The notes beneath the pieces were generated by a model. The model was given only the letters and a program-made list of their open reading frames with translations. It ran no database searches and was not told where the DNA came from. 64,000 nt of DNA from Hoplostethus atlanticus (Eukaryota; Chordata; Actinopteri; Trachichthyiformes; Trachichthyidae). Shown in pieces: positions 45,761 through 56,415 of this stretch (position 1 is the first letter of the stretch; every line of letters begins with the position of its first letter). The position numbers and the translations under genes are program-made. The stretch covers positions 1,656,001 through 1,720,000 of the forward strand of contig JAXDDX010000088.1 of NCBI GenBank assembly GCA_034670405.1, written 5' to 3'.

Positions 45761-47465
45761 TTTAGGTCTTATTTACTTGATAGATCACATCGCGTCTTTT
45801 ACAACAACATGACCTCAGAGTGTTGCAACATGAACTTTGGTGTCCCACAAGGCTCTGTCCTAGGACCACTGCTATTCTCTATCTATATGCTACCACTTGG
45901 TGGCATCATTCGCAAATTTGGCATTAACTTCCATTGCTACGCTGATGACACCCAAATTTACATACCAGTCAAACCAACCGATGACACCCAATTCCAAAAA
46001 CTAGAGGCCTGCCTATCAGAGGTCAAATATTGGATGTCCCTAAACTTCCTACTTCTTAATGGCAGCAAAACTGAGATGCTGATTGTGGGACCGGCTAGAC
46101 ATAGACACTTATTTGAGAATAGTACTCTTAACTTTGATAGTTGTGTAATCGCCCAGAGCCCATACGTTAAAAACCTTGGGGTAAAATTCGACCCTACCCT
46201 CTCATTCGAGTTGCACATTAAGGAGATCACTAAATCAGCGTTTTATCATCTTCGCAATATTGCCAAAATTCAACCCATGCTAACAGAGGCAGACGCAGAA
46301 ATCTTAGTACATGCCTTTGTATCATCCAGAATCGATTATTGCAATGTCCTTTTCTCGGGCTTACCTACTGGGCGCACTAAAAAACTACAACTGGTCCAGA
46401 ATGCTGCTGCCAGAATCCTGACCGAAAACTAGGAAATTCGACCATATAACTCCCATCCTGTCCTCATTACACTGGCTACCAATTCAGGCCAGGTGTGACT
46501 TTAAGGTGCTTTTACTTACATATAAATCATTACATGGGATGGCACCATCCTATTTATCCGATTTGATTAAACCTTATACACCGCCACGCGCCCTCAGATC
46601 TCAGGACGCTGGCTACCTGTCTATCCCAGCAGTCAAAAAGAAAACTGCAGGTAACAGAGCCTTCTCTTACCGGGCTCCCTATCTATGGAACAGTCTGCCT
46701 GCCTCAATCAGAGAGGCAGGCTCTATCGAAGTCTTTAAGTCAAGGATAAAAACCCATTTATTCTCTCTGTCATTTGACCAGCCTTGAGGGAGTGGCTCAG
46801 TCTCTTCTCAGAGTAAGGCTAGACCAGTTAGCTCATCTTAGCTCAGGGTCCTGCCGATGGATACTAGCATCCTATCTACATGTCCTATTCTCCTGGTCTA
46901 CCTGCTCCTGTCCACTGACGCTGGTCATGTTTGTCTGTGTGAGTGAGAGTGTGTGTATGGGTGTGTGTGGGTGAGTCTCCTATCTGTTCCAGGCTGCAGC
47001 CCGGCAGAGTTGGCGTCTGCGTGGTCCCGCCTCCTAGGACGATGCTGACTGAGCGGACGTTGCGTTCTCCTATCTGGGCAGTGTTGGCGCCTGCATGGTC
47101 CCCTAGTCCTATGATGACGCTCATTGAGTTGCCGTTGCTGTGATGCCTCCCCATCAGATCTGGATGTCCCACCAAAATAAACTTTCATATATTGTATATA
47201 CGCTGCTTGCCCAAACTCGGCATCTATTGCACGCCCAACCGTCCTGGTAGGGGGATCCCTCTCTGAGTAGCCCCTCCCAAGGTTTCTTCCAAATTTCCCT
47301 ATGAGGTTTTGTGGGAGTTTTTCCTTGTCCTCTGTGAGGGTCTAAGGCTGGGGATGTCGTGTACTAATCATTTATTATTTTCACATGTTGGGCACTGTGA
47401 AGCCCTTAGAGACTGTAACGGTGATTAAGGGCTATACAAATAAATGTGATTTGATTTGATTTGAT
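45761..47465 (+). mobile_element. 5'-truncated LINE (L2/CR1/Rex1 group) in unit 5
   Basis: A 1.7-kb insertion in unit 5. The empty site in other units reads GGTCTTGAGAACTC, and TTGAG flanks the element (45756-45760 and 47466-47470). The 5' end starts inside reverse transcriptase. Motifs: GVPQGSVLGPLLF, CYADDTQIYI (catalytic aspartates), LLNGSKTEML, LGVKFDPTLSF, and the C-terminal LQLVQNAAARIL. A stop (TAG, 46430) interrupts the frame before the last part, 46506-46787. The 3' UTR ends with AATAAATG and an ATTTG repeat tail. Confidence 0.9.
45809..46787 (+). pseudogene. LINE reverse transcriptase fragment
   Basis: Two open pieces, 45809-46432 and 46506-46787, encode palm and thumb regions and the C-terminal segment (APSYLSDLIKPYTPPRALRS, YLWNSLPASIR). 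A stop and frameshift lie between them. No endonuclease domain remains, so it is dead on arrival. Confidence 0.85.
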
Positions 47466-47859
47466 TTGAGAACTCATAACTCAAAACTCCTTAATCATGA
47501 AACAAAACAAATATTGTCATTTAGTAGAAAAATGTCTATCCTTGCAGGAGAACAACCTAAAAGTTAAATAATGATAAACTATACCCACAGATCAATGAAG
47601 ACCTTGACTGTTATCACAGACCCGAGGACATGGAACTATGAAGAAAACATATGTTGATTTACATCACACATACAGGAAGCGCAAATATGAGTGTTGTGCC
47701 AATAATGTGTCAGTTTGAATTTGTGCATTGCTAGCTGTCCCCTTATGAAAAATTCTGAACAGAGTATGTACTAAAAAAGTGGCAATGTGCAAACTGCACG
47801 TGTCTTATTATCTATACAGTCATGAGTCATGAGGTAGTTTGTATACACAGTTCAGGTTG

Positions 47860-48215
47860 TCTAAGATGGAGTTCACTTTAGTCCTCAACCTCCCCTCTGC
47901 TACTGCCTCCAGGTTGTCCAGGCTCAGCTCAATGACTAGTTTGTTAATTCTGCCACCACAAAGGGCAGTGTACTGGTAACAACGGATTCAGTTCTGATTC
48001 AGATCCAGTCCAGTTTGTAATTATGCACCCCTGGTGATTGTAGGACTTTCTGCTCCTTTGACTTACTGACACTGAACTGCTCTTTTGTCTGTCAGGTGGT
48101 GCTCTGTGCACCACCTGACAAAGCTCTCCCCCAGACTTTGTTCTACACTCCTCCTCCATGCCCTCACTGATGCCACTGTAGTGGAGTCATCAGAGAAGTT
48201 CTGGAGGTGGCATGA
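47860..48215 (-). pseudogene. LINE RT fragment at the end of unit 5
   Basis: The minus strand reads NFSDDSTTVASVRAWRR followed by FVRWCTEHHL, a form of the F-x-DD catalytic block and following helix of a fish LINE. Then comes the same tail fragment as at 26430-26640. Broken by stops. It marks the right end of recognisable tandem unit sequence. Confidence 0.55.
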
Positions 48216-49555
48216 CCCAAAAGAAAAGATGACATACAAGTCACACATAGAAGACAATACAGAACCCTGGGGCTAATGTTAATCCACTGTACTACCCTAC
48301 AGCATGTCCGACAAGTTTCTGTGAATAAACTTGCATGTCATGCTGCCCACACATTACATTACATTACAGGCATTTAGCAGACGCTTTTATCCAAAGCGAC
48401 TTACAATAAGTGCATTCAACATAGGTAGGCAAGAAAACTACTAGTCACCAGAAATCGTAAGTGCATTTCCTTCCTAAACAAGCAACTAAGAGCAGAACTA
48501 GTGTTAAGGTAAGAGTGCAATAAGTTAGCTACCTACTTTTCTTAAACAAATGAGACAAATAGGAAAATCAAATGAGCAAGAGCTAAGACAAATAAGTGTA
48601 TCAAATAAACAAGAGCCAATAAACAAGAGCTCACACAAATAATTGACGTCAAATAGGCAAGGCTAAGAGGAAGGGTCAGGGTAGTGTTTCCTGAAGAGGT
48701 GGGTTTTCAGCCTGCGGCGAAAGATGGGCAGCGACTCTGCTGTCCTGACATCAGTGGGGAGTTCATTCCACCACTGCGGGGCCAGAACAGAGAAGAGCCG
48801 TGACCGTGTAGATCGACCCCCAGGGGCCTCTGAGCAACGGGGCAACCAGTCGCCTCGAGGCAGCAGAGCGAAGTGGTCGGGCGGGGGTGTAAGGCTTGAC
48901 CATAGCCTGGAGGTAAGAAGGAGCTGTTCCTTTCACTGCCCTATAGGCTAGCACCAGGGTCTTGAACTGGATGCGAGCTGCTACAGGGAGCCAGTGTAGA
49001 GAACGGAGAAGGGTAGTTGTATGGGAGAACTTGGGGCGGTTGAACACCAGACGAGCTGCAGCTTTCTGAACAAGCTCCAGAGGTCTGATGGCAGACGCCG
49101 GGGCACCAGCAAGGAGGGAGTTGCAGTAGTCCAGGCGGGAGATGACAAGAGACTGGATGAGCACCTGCGCTGCCTTGTCAGTGAGGAAGGGGCGAATCCT
49201 CCTGATGTTGTAGAGGAGGAATCTGCAGGAGCGTGTCACTGATGCGATGTTTGCCGAGAACGACAGTTGGTCGTCCAGGGTCACACCCAGATTCCTCGCA
49301 GTCCGAGTTGACGTCACCACAGCATTATCAATGATGATGGCCAGGTCTCGGTGCGGACAGCCCTTCCCCGGGAGGAACACCAAGGGCCTCATTTATAAAA
49401 CTTTGCGTAGATTCCATCCTAAAACATTGCGTACGCACAAACCTCAGAATCTACTAACGCAAGAAAATATTCAGATCTATAAAACCGTGCGGCGCACACC
49501 TGTAGCAGTCTTCTCTCTATAAATACCCACCTGTGGTGAATTGTGCGCTCGTGTA

Positions 49556-49624
49556 CTCCTCCCAGTGTCCTCCCACTACTCCTCCCAGTGTCCTCCCACT
49601 ACTCCTCCCAGTGTCGTCCCACAA
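49556..49624. repeat. 23-bp tandem repeat, three copies
   Basis: CTCCTCCCAGTGTCCTCCCA and neighbouring CTA repeat three times with few changes, inside the Harbinger-like element. Confidence 0.85.
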
Positions 49625-49738
49625 TCATCCATAAATGGTCAGTGCTAAATAGGTCATGAATATGCCGACGTTGTTAAGGAGCCTTTGTTGGACTATCAAT
49701 GAGGGAAAGACGGAGAGACGGCAACTGCAAGAAAGGCG

Positions 49739-49905
49739 AAATTTGCGGAGTGCGAGATCGAGGTTCTCATCACTGAGGTTGAGCGCCGTAAAGGTGTAGC
49801 TGCTGTCTGGGGGCTCAGTAGAGGCATCTGTGCCACATTGTGGAGAACAGCACAAGCCCTAATAATCCGGCACACCTTAATAATAATAAAAATAAACTTT
49901 AGTTT
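49739..49905 (+). pseudogene. Myb/SANT-like DNA-binding domain remnant
   Basis: Frame starting AAATTTGCGGAG encodes KFAECEIEVLITEVERRKG, then VWGLSRGICATLWRTA. The first stretch is the characteristic start of the Myb/SANT-like domain of the accessory DNA-binding protein encoded by Harbinger-type elements and their domesticated relatives. A stop lies about 40 nt upstream and only about 50 codons are recognisable, so it is a fragment. Confidence 0.7.
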
Positions 49906-50262
49906 AAGTTACAAAGTGCTTTAGAAGACAAAATAAAAATAGTAGACAAACTGACGATGAACAAAATGATAAAAACAATTTAAAAATTATGAAGTTAAGT
50001 TAAGTTATTAAGTTATACAACATTGAGCATAAGGAGCTACATATGAGAGAGTAAACTATGCTTAGCCCCTCAGTTGTATTTTTGCCCCCTCTGTTTAATC
50101 TTTATGTATCTATAGAAAAATATTTCCATAGGTGTATGCTAGGGCGTCCATAGTAGCCCACTGAAACGGAGATGAGGAGATCGATAGACAGACAGACACG
50201 TCACTTAGTTCGGTTTCTCAGCCTGCTTGCTTTTCGTGGTGGTAAATACATTCCCCCCATTG

Positions 50263-50264
<2 letters not shown>

Positions 50265-50344
<80 letters not shown>
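50265..50344. repeat. (GA)40 microsatellite
   Basis: Forty uninterrupted GA dinucleotides within the Harbinger-like element. Arg-Glu open frames across it are artefacts. Confidence 0.97.
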
Positions 50345-50349
<5 letters not shown>

Positions 50350-53300
50350 GCCGCAAACTGCTGTTTCTACGCGCCTCCCCCTGCTGATTTTGACAGAGAA
50401 TCGTTATCGTTCATAAATTCTCTGCAGTGCTCCGTTCTTATGTGAGTCTCTGATTAATAAATGTATTCTTTGATTTTGAACAGTAGCCTCATGTTGTTGT
50501 TATTCAGCCTTTCTGAGGTTGTTGCATGGTTAAATCACTGAGTTTTATTTTATGAAAAATTGCCCCTTCAGTCACTTCATCCTGGCGCCGGCCCGGTAAA
50601 ATAATCAATAAAATAAGAGTTAAGGGAATGGCTTTGTATAAAAATAGGTTTTAAGTAGTGGCTTAACAGATACAACAGACCACAATCCCTGTGAAAGCAC
50701 ACTTATAAAACTATGTTTTTAAGAGGACTGAGCTTTATTTTGTGATCTCCCCATCGGGCGTCGCTGATTCCCGTGTCTGAAAACCTTTGCGGTGAGCTCT
50801 ACGCATGGGTGAAAAGATGCGTAGAACTGCGCACCTTTTACCGCATAGAATTTTTCTATAAATCCCGACGTTTGCGGTAAAATATGCGTACGCACATTTC
50901 ACCCCCGTTAACGCCACTTTTTTGTGCGTAGCAACCTTTATAAATGAGGCCCCAGCTCAGTCTTGTCCAGGTTGAGCTTCAGGTGGTGCATCGACATCCA
51001 CTCCGAGATGTCAGCCAGGCATGCAGCAATGCGTGCCTCCACTTGTGTGTCAGAGGGGGGAAATGACAGGATCAGCTGGGTGTCATCTGCATAGCAGTGG
51101 TAGGAAAAGTCGTGGGAGTGGAACCAAGAGATGTTGTGTAGAGGGAAAAAAGAAGAGGACCCAGAACCTAGCCTTGCGGAACACCAGTAGCGAGCCTGCG
51201 TGGTTCTGACACAGACCCTCTCAGTGTCACATGGTAGGAGCGATCCGTCAGGTAGGATGCAAACATGGAGAGTGCAGAGCCTGAGACACCCATCCCCTCA
51301 AGGGTGGAGAGGAGGATCTGGTGGTTCACTGTGTCAAACGCTGCAGACAGGTCCAGGAGTATCAGGACGGAGGAGAGAGAGTTTGCTCTAGCGGCATGGA
51401 GCGACTCCGTCACTGCCAGGAGGGCAGTCTCGGTCGACCCACTTTGAACCCAGACTGGTGGGGATCCAAGAGGTTGTTCTGGTGGAGGTACAAGGACAGT
51501 TGATTGAAGACAGCACGTTCAAGGGTTTTTGATAGGAAGGGTAGAAGGGAAACCGGTCTGTAGTTCTTGACCTCAGAGGGGTCAAGTGTTGGTTTCTTCA
51601 GAAGGGGGGGGTCTTGAAAGCAGAGGGAAAGCATCCAGACATCAGAGATGTGTTGATGAGGTGGGTCAGGAAGGGAAGGAGTTCAGGTGCAGTAGACTGC
51701 AGCAGAGTGGATGGGACCGGGTCAAGGGAGCATGTGGTGAGGCGGCTAGATGTAACAAGGTGAAGGACCTTGTTTGGGGAGAGGGGAGAAAAATGGGATA
51801 GGGAGGGAGGTGGGGAGGGAAAAGGTGGAGAGGGTGGTAGAGAGGGATGGGTGGAAGGCAGACAGGTGTGGTTGGTGCGCAGGGCACCAGCCGGGGGGTG
51901 AGGGAAGGAGGATCGGATATCGTTAACCTTCTTGTCAAAGAAGTTGGCGAAATCGTCAGGGCGGAGTTTTTTAGGGTTGGAAGCAAAAGTTTGAATTTTA
52001 GTGCAGAAGAAAGCAGCTTTAGCAGCAGATAGAGAGGAGGAAAAAGTGGAAAGGAGAGATTGGAAGGTAAGAAGGTCCTCCGGGAGGTTGCCATTTCTCC
52101 ATTTGCGCTCAGCCACTCTCAGGCTCCGTCTCTCAGTACGCACTGAGTCCGACAACCAAGGGGCAGGTGGAGTTTGGCGTGCAGGCCTGGAGGTGAGGGG
52201 ACAGAGATGGTCCAGAGAAGACGACAGAGTAGAGAGACGATCAGTGGCAGTATCAGGGGATAGAAGAGAAAAAGATTCAGGGGCAGGGAGAGCAGAGAGA
52301 ACAGAGAGGTAAGATCAGTGGGGGAGAGCGAGCGGAGATTGCGACGAGAAGAAACCATGTGGGTAGGGGGAGGATGTGAGGGGGGAGAGGAGAGAGAGAG
52401 AGTGTAGGACATGAAGTAGTGGTCAGAGAGATGAAGAGGAGTGACGGAGAGGTTGGCAGTAGAACAGTGTCTGGTGAAGATTAGGTCCAGTTGGTTGCCA
52501 GCCTTGTGGGTAGGAGGAGATGGGGAGAGGGCTAGGTCGAAGGAGGCGAGGAACGAAAGAAGATGGTCAAGCTTCTCAGTCTGGATGTTGAAGTCACTGA
52601 GAAGGATGAGTCCAGAGCCATCGTCAGGGAAGTGGGAGACTAGTGTGTCGAGCTCCTCCAGGAAGTCACCAGAAGGGCCTGGTGGGCGATAAACAACCGC
52701 GATGGTGAGCTTGACTGGATGAGAAACAGTGACAGCATGAAATTCAAAGGAGGAAGGAGAGAATTGTGACAGAGAAAAAAGAGAGTATTTCCATTTGCTG
52801 GAAATTAGCAGGCCAGTACCACCGCCTCGCCTCGCAGCTCTGGGAGTGTGAGAGAAAGAGTACACATCTGACAGAGCAGCGGGCGTGGCAGTGTTTTCTG
52901 GGGTGATCCAACTCTCAGTTAGAGCAAGAAAGTTGAGGGAGAGCAAGGATGAGTAGCCTGAGATGAACTCAGCTTTCGGCACAGCCGACTGGCAGTTCCA
53001 AAGCACCCCTGCCACCACTTGCTCAACGCGAGTTGAGAGAGTAGGATAGATGAGATTAGTGGGGTCGCGCCGTCTGGGTGTGACCCAGCGTCTGTGCGAC
53101 CACCGGAAAGAGGAGTGGACAGGAATAGGAAGCAATCACATGGTAGGTCACAATACAATGATTCGGTTTATGAAGGGAAGAAGCGCCTAATCCTCGAAGG
53201 TCATTCTTTGAAGAAGTCGGGCTTGAAAAAGTCGCCTGTTGCCTTTGTTCACCTAGCCTTCATTTGCCTGACGCTTTCACAGCAGCAGTGGTTTAAGACA

Positions 53301-53689
53301 GGGGTGCAGGCCCCTCCCAGACAATTAACAAGGCAATTGGCCTAGCTTGGGTGAAACTACCTTCAATAGGGGCTATGACACAAAGAGAAACTGACCAACT
53401 AGCAGCTAACAATAGACTATTGATTAAAGCACTAATACTTAAGCAATCAAAGTACAGCTACTAGCAACTTGGTAAGCAAGAAAAATATAGTCAGACTATT
53501 CTAGATGAGTCAAGTAGTTCAGAATCCCTCCAGAAGTTAAATACACACTGGAGTAAAACTCTGCCTGGACTGACTATAAACATTGAGTTGTGCAGGCCCC
53601 TCCCAGACAATTGACACCCTTACTATTGCAATTGCCATTGGCCATCTGGCTACACAATGAGCAGAAGTTTGAGGATATTACATGAGAAG

Positions 53690-53930
53690 GGGTGACCCAC
53701 AAACTGGCCCTATATGCTGATGACCTCCTGTGACATGTTTCTAATCCCTCTAGCTCTCTCCCTATTATTTTGTTGTTGTCATTTTCAAGTAATTTTCTAA
53801 TATGTTTAAAAAACTTTCTCCTACTCCTAAACTCTTTCTCCTAAACTCTTCTACTATTAAAAAATTAGAATTTTTGCAGATGGTCCACTCTGCCCTTATC
53901 TCTAGCAGGCTTCAGTTCCCTTAGGCCACT
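53690..53930 (+). mobile_element. L1-type LINE reverse transcriptase fragment
   Basis: The plus strand reads HKLALYADDLL, then a stop, then HVSNPSSSLPIILLL. The LYADDLL-x-x-SxPxxSLP pattern is typical of L1-clade reverse transcriptase, distinct from the L2 elements nearby. Short and broken. Confidence 0.65.
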
Positions 53931-53939
53931 TTTCAATTT

Positions 53940-54560
53940 TGAAAGCATAAAAGAGTTTATTTTATCTGTTTTCTTATTGTTTGATCATATGTTGTTGTAA
54001 ATCGATAGATGAATGTGTGAGGACCGGAAGTTGTTTCAATGTCCAATTATTTCAGGAGATATTGTACGTTATCTTCATAAAATGCAAGCGTGCCAATAAT
54101 CCTGGCCAAAACTGTATGATCATATACATGCAGCCATGCAAGTGCAGAAAAGCATTCCCAATTGAGACTGCATGAAGTTATGCAGGTCTTATGTGGATTT
54201 AGATAGCTGGTCCTATTCAGACTACTGGATGTGCACAGTGAGGTTTTTGTGTGCCTTAGCTTGTGCACAGTTTATTCCAAACCTTGGCTTCTTTGTCCTT
54301 CACATTGGTTTTGTGGAAAATTGGGTCATGGACTTTTCTCCCTTTCGTGTCTTTCTGTTGAGGTATTGCCTTTAAACACCATGCACTTTTAATTCAGTTT
54401 TGTTTAGGATGACAATGAAAAAATATTGAACTGGATAAATAATATAATCATATACTTTACAAAATCTGAAATGATTTAGGTCCATTCTGCATAATTGCCT
54501 ATAAGAAATAACATAATTTAACTTTTACATCAAAAATATATTTTAAATCAAAAGATGAGT
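53940..54560. other. Intergenic stretch, nothing recognised
   Basis: AT-rich sequence with small open frames and no motif or repeat I can name. Confidence 0.4.
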
Positions 54561-54565
54561 TTCTA

Positions 54566-55008
54566 AGATTAAGATTAGTCTTTATTTGCAACGTCGAACA
54601 CACATGCAGGGGCGAAGTGGCCGCCAAACACAACACAACACACACACACACAGGGTAGAGTGTCCGAGTTGAATGAATACTGCTTTTTAACCCATCCCCG
54701 CCGACCTTCCTCCAAGGACAGCCAGGGAGCAGTGGGCAGCCGCCAACAGCAGCGCCCGGGGACCAATTCCAATTCCAGGTGTACGTCGCTGTCGTCGTCA
54801 GGAACAGGACTGGATGTTGCATGTTTTTAGATGGGGTTCTTTTTACAGGAGGAGACCCATGTGAGCACGGGGAGAACATGCAAACTCCACACAGAAAGGC
54901 CCGGGAGATAACCCACCTAGGCACCCCAGACTCAACAGCGCCCCAGGCGGGAATCGAACCCAGGACCTTCTTGCTGTGAGGCAGCAGTGCAAGCACTGCG
55001 CCACCGTA
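54566..55008 (-). mobile_element. tRNA-derived SINE-like element
   Basis: On the minus strand it starts with an A-box-like GGTGGCGCAGTGC and a B box GGTTCGATTCCC about 45 nt apart. The body contains TTTCTGTGTGGAGTTTGCATG, and the tail is AATAAAGACTAATCTTAATC. This matches a frequent vertebrate dispersed repeat. No target duplication checked. Confidence 0.7.
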
Positions 55009-55009
55009 A

Positions 55010-56415
55010 TGATTTCTTGGTGCACTGCTTGCCCTGGTAGTTCTGTCTCCTTTGATGATCCCTTCAAAACTTGCAGATCCAAATCCAATCCAAATCCAAT
55101 TGTTTAGAGACCAATCACCAGTGTTGCAGTCTAATTCATTCCAATAATTCACATCACATTTGATGTATTTTTGGCATTTATTAGTATGTAGATTACATAA
55201 TGAAACTGATGAATTTGCTAAACATTGCAGGGTTTCCTGTGCATAAAGAAAGGTGCATACAGATGGACTTAAAGAGATATTCAACACTAAACCATATGTT
55301 TTGAGCTGTTAACATATTTGTATGACTTCTGTATTGACTTCTATATACTGAACATAAATTCAACATTGCACATATAATTTCAGCAGGTCAAAAAAGGGCC
55401 GGCTCCACCCCGAGCGGTGATGAAATACCAAAGATTTAGGGGTAGTGGCCAGATTCATAAAACTCAGTGGTAATGCCATGCAAAATCTGTGGCACGGTAA
55501 TTTCAGCTCGTTAGTAAAGTTACTGTGGCGGTGATTAGCGACCTGAATATTCATTACCATTGTGTTAAGCCAATGAAAATCAACAGGTTAATGAGGTGTT
55601 ATATATTTATGTTTCGTTTTGACAGCTGTAACTTTGAGACAGAGGACTGATTTCACACAGGTTTCATACCGTCAGTCTAGAACAGGTGTGTCCTTTATGA
55701 ATCTCTTACAGAACATGTAAATGTGACAGAGGGCGGTAGTGCCACATAAAACGCAAATGGTAAAACAGGCCGGTAACCACGTCTATGAATGAGATAACGT
55801 GATAGCGCAATGGTATCTGCCCTTAATGCCATGTTAAATCTAGCAGTGTGTTTTATGAGTCTGGCCTAGTATGAGCTGAGTGGCAGAAATTTAAAATATA
55901 GCAGCAGCAGCACCCCAACTCCAGGACTGGAATTGGTGGAAAACAACTAAAGCACCACTGACATGCACACATGTTATAAGAAACTATTCACCTTCAGAAA
56001 TATATCAATTTTTCAGCTATAGATATGTAAAGAATGTAAACAATTCCATGTGTGTATTACAAGCTGTTTTGTCAAACACACTAATTGAGGTACCACATGT
56101 ACAGCAAAAGGGACAGTGTGCAAGGGCACATGTGCATTGTCAGATCATAATTCTAGTGTAATTCATTGGTGTTAGCATATGTACAGAAATGTGTCCAGAA
56201 ATATCAACTAATTTGCAGAGAATTTACAGAAATATGAAAATGTTAAAAGTGTTAAAAAAGTGTTATATAAGCAATCATAAGATGTACACTTTTCTGTATT
56301 TTTTGTTGAAAGTTTTGTGTGTAAAATTATGTAGTTCCCCCAGGTCCCAACACAACACACTATAAACTACGGTGATAGTAGCTCCTGAGATTTGCCCTCT
56401 CGATTTATATGTTTC
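55010..56415 (-). other. 3' flank of the slc5a7-like gene, no other gene
   Basis: AT-rich, with no recognisable exon. It probably contains the 3' UTR of the transporter gene; I could not choose a poly(A) signal. Confidence 0.4.

Larger units (their letters stand above)
12677..48215. repeat. Five-unit tandem segmental duplication carrying a GPCR gene
   Basis: The same landmarks recur in the same order and orientation. GTATTTTCAATTCAAC is at 12677, 26776 and 32710. GPCR exon C is at 14324, 22239, 28425, 34338 and a remnant at 43229. GPCR exon A is at 15887, 24120, 30260, 35901 and 44263. AAGTTGGGAACATTGAAC is near 20650, 25853, 31772, 40665 and 45706. The basic unit is about 5.9 kb: units 2 and 3 are offset by exactly 5924 bp over long stretches. 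Units 1 and 4 are longer because of a Gypsy insertion. Unit 2 lacks about 1.4 kb, and unit 5 is damaged and partly replaced by noisy sequence. Unit identity is very high, introns included, implying recent duplication or ongoing conversion. Confidence 0.92.
49384..50952. mobile_element. PIF/Harbinger-like element inserted in the L2 LINE
   Basis: Termini GGGCCTCATTTATAAA and its exact inverse. The 3-bp flanks are CAA and CAG, a duplication with one mismatch. Joining the flanks with one copy removed restores the LINE frame (KTELVFLPGKG), which supports a 3-bp target duplication as in Harbinger elements. Within it, a Myb/SANT-like remnant (49739 onward) is the only coding trace, with no transposase. 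It also holds a 23-bp tandem repeat and a (GA)n run. Confidence 0.8.
48351..53170 (-). mobile_element. Near full-length L2-type LINE, minus strand, non-functional
   Basis: Reading from right to left: endonuclease frame (52119-53135: ALTESWITP, VVYRPPG, SDFNIQ, LSDHYFMSY); linker (51598-52155); RT palm (KNYRPVSLLPFLSK, LDLSAAFDTVNH, GVPQG); catalytic CYADDTQL near 51085; then C-terminal region 48763-49392 (LGVTLDDQLSF, LDYCNSLLAGAP, LELVQKAAARL). The 3' end is AAAGCGTCTGCTAAATGCCTG plus TAATG repeats. Several frameshifts separate the pieces, and a Harbinger-like element (49384-50952) sits inside. Without that insertion the length is about 3.25 kb, close to full size. Its tail matches the SINEs and short LINE tails found in the GPCR array. 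Confidence 0.92.

Noticed and set aside
12677..48215. Regularly spaced repeats considered as CRISPR-like or satellite
   Set aside because: The repeat unit is about 6 kb, gene-containing and eukaryotic; no short direct repeats with unique spacers.
50172..50445. Arg-Glu repeat proteins
   Set aside because: Artefacts of the (GA)40 microsatellite.
52119..53135. 338-aa open frame that could be taken for a host gene
   Set aside because: Endonuclease motifs and continuity with reverse transcriptase show it is the 5' part of the L2 LINE.
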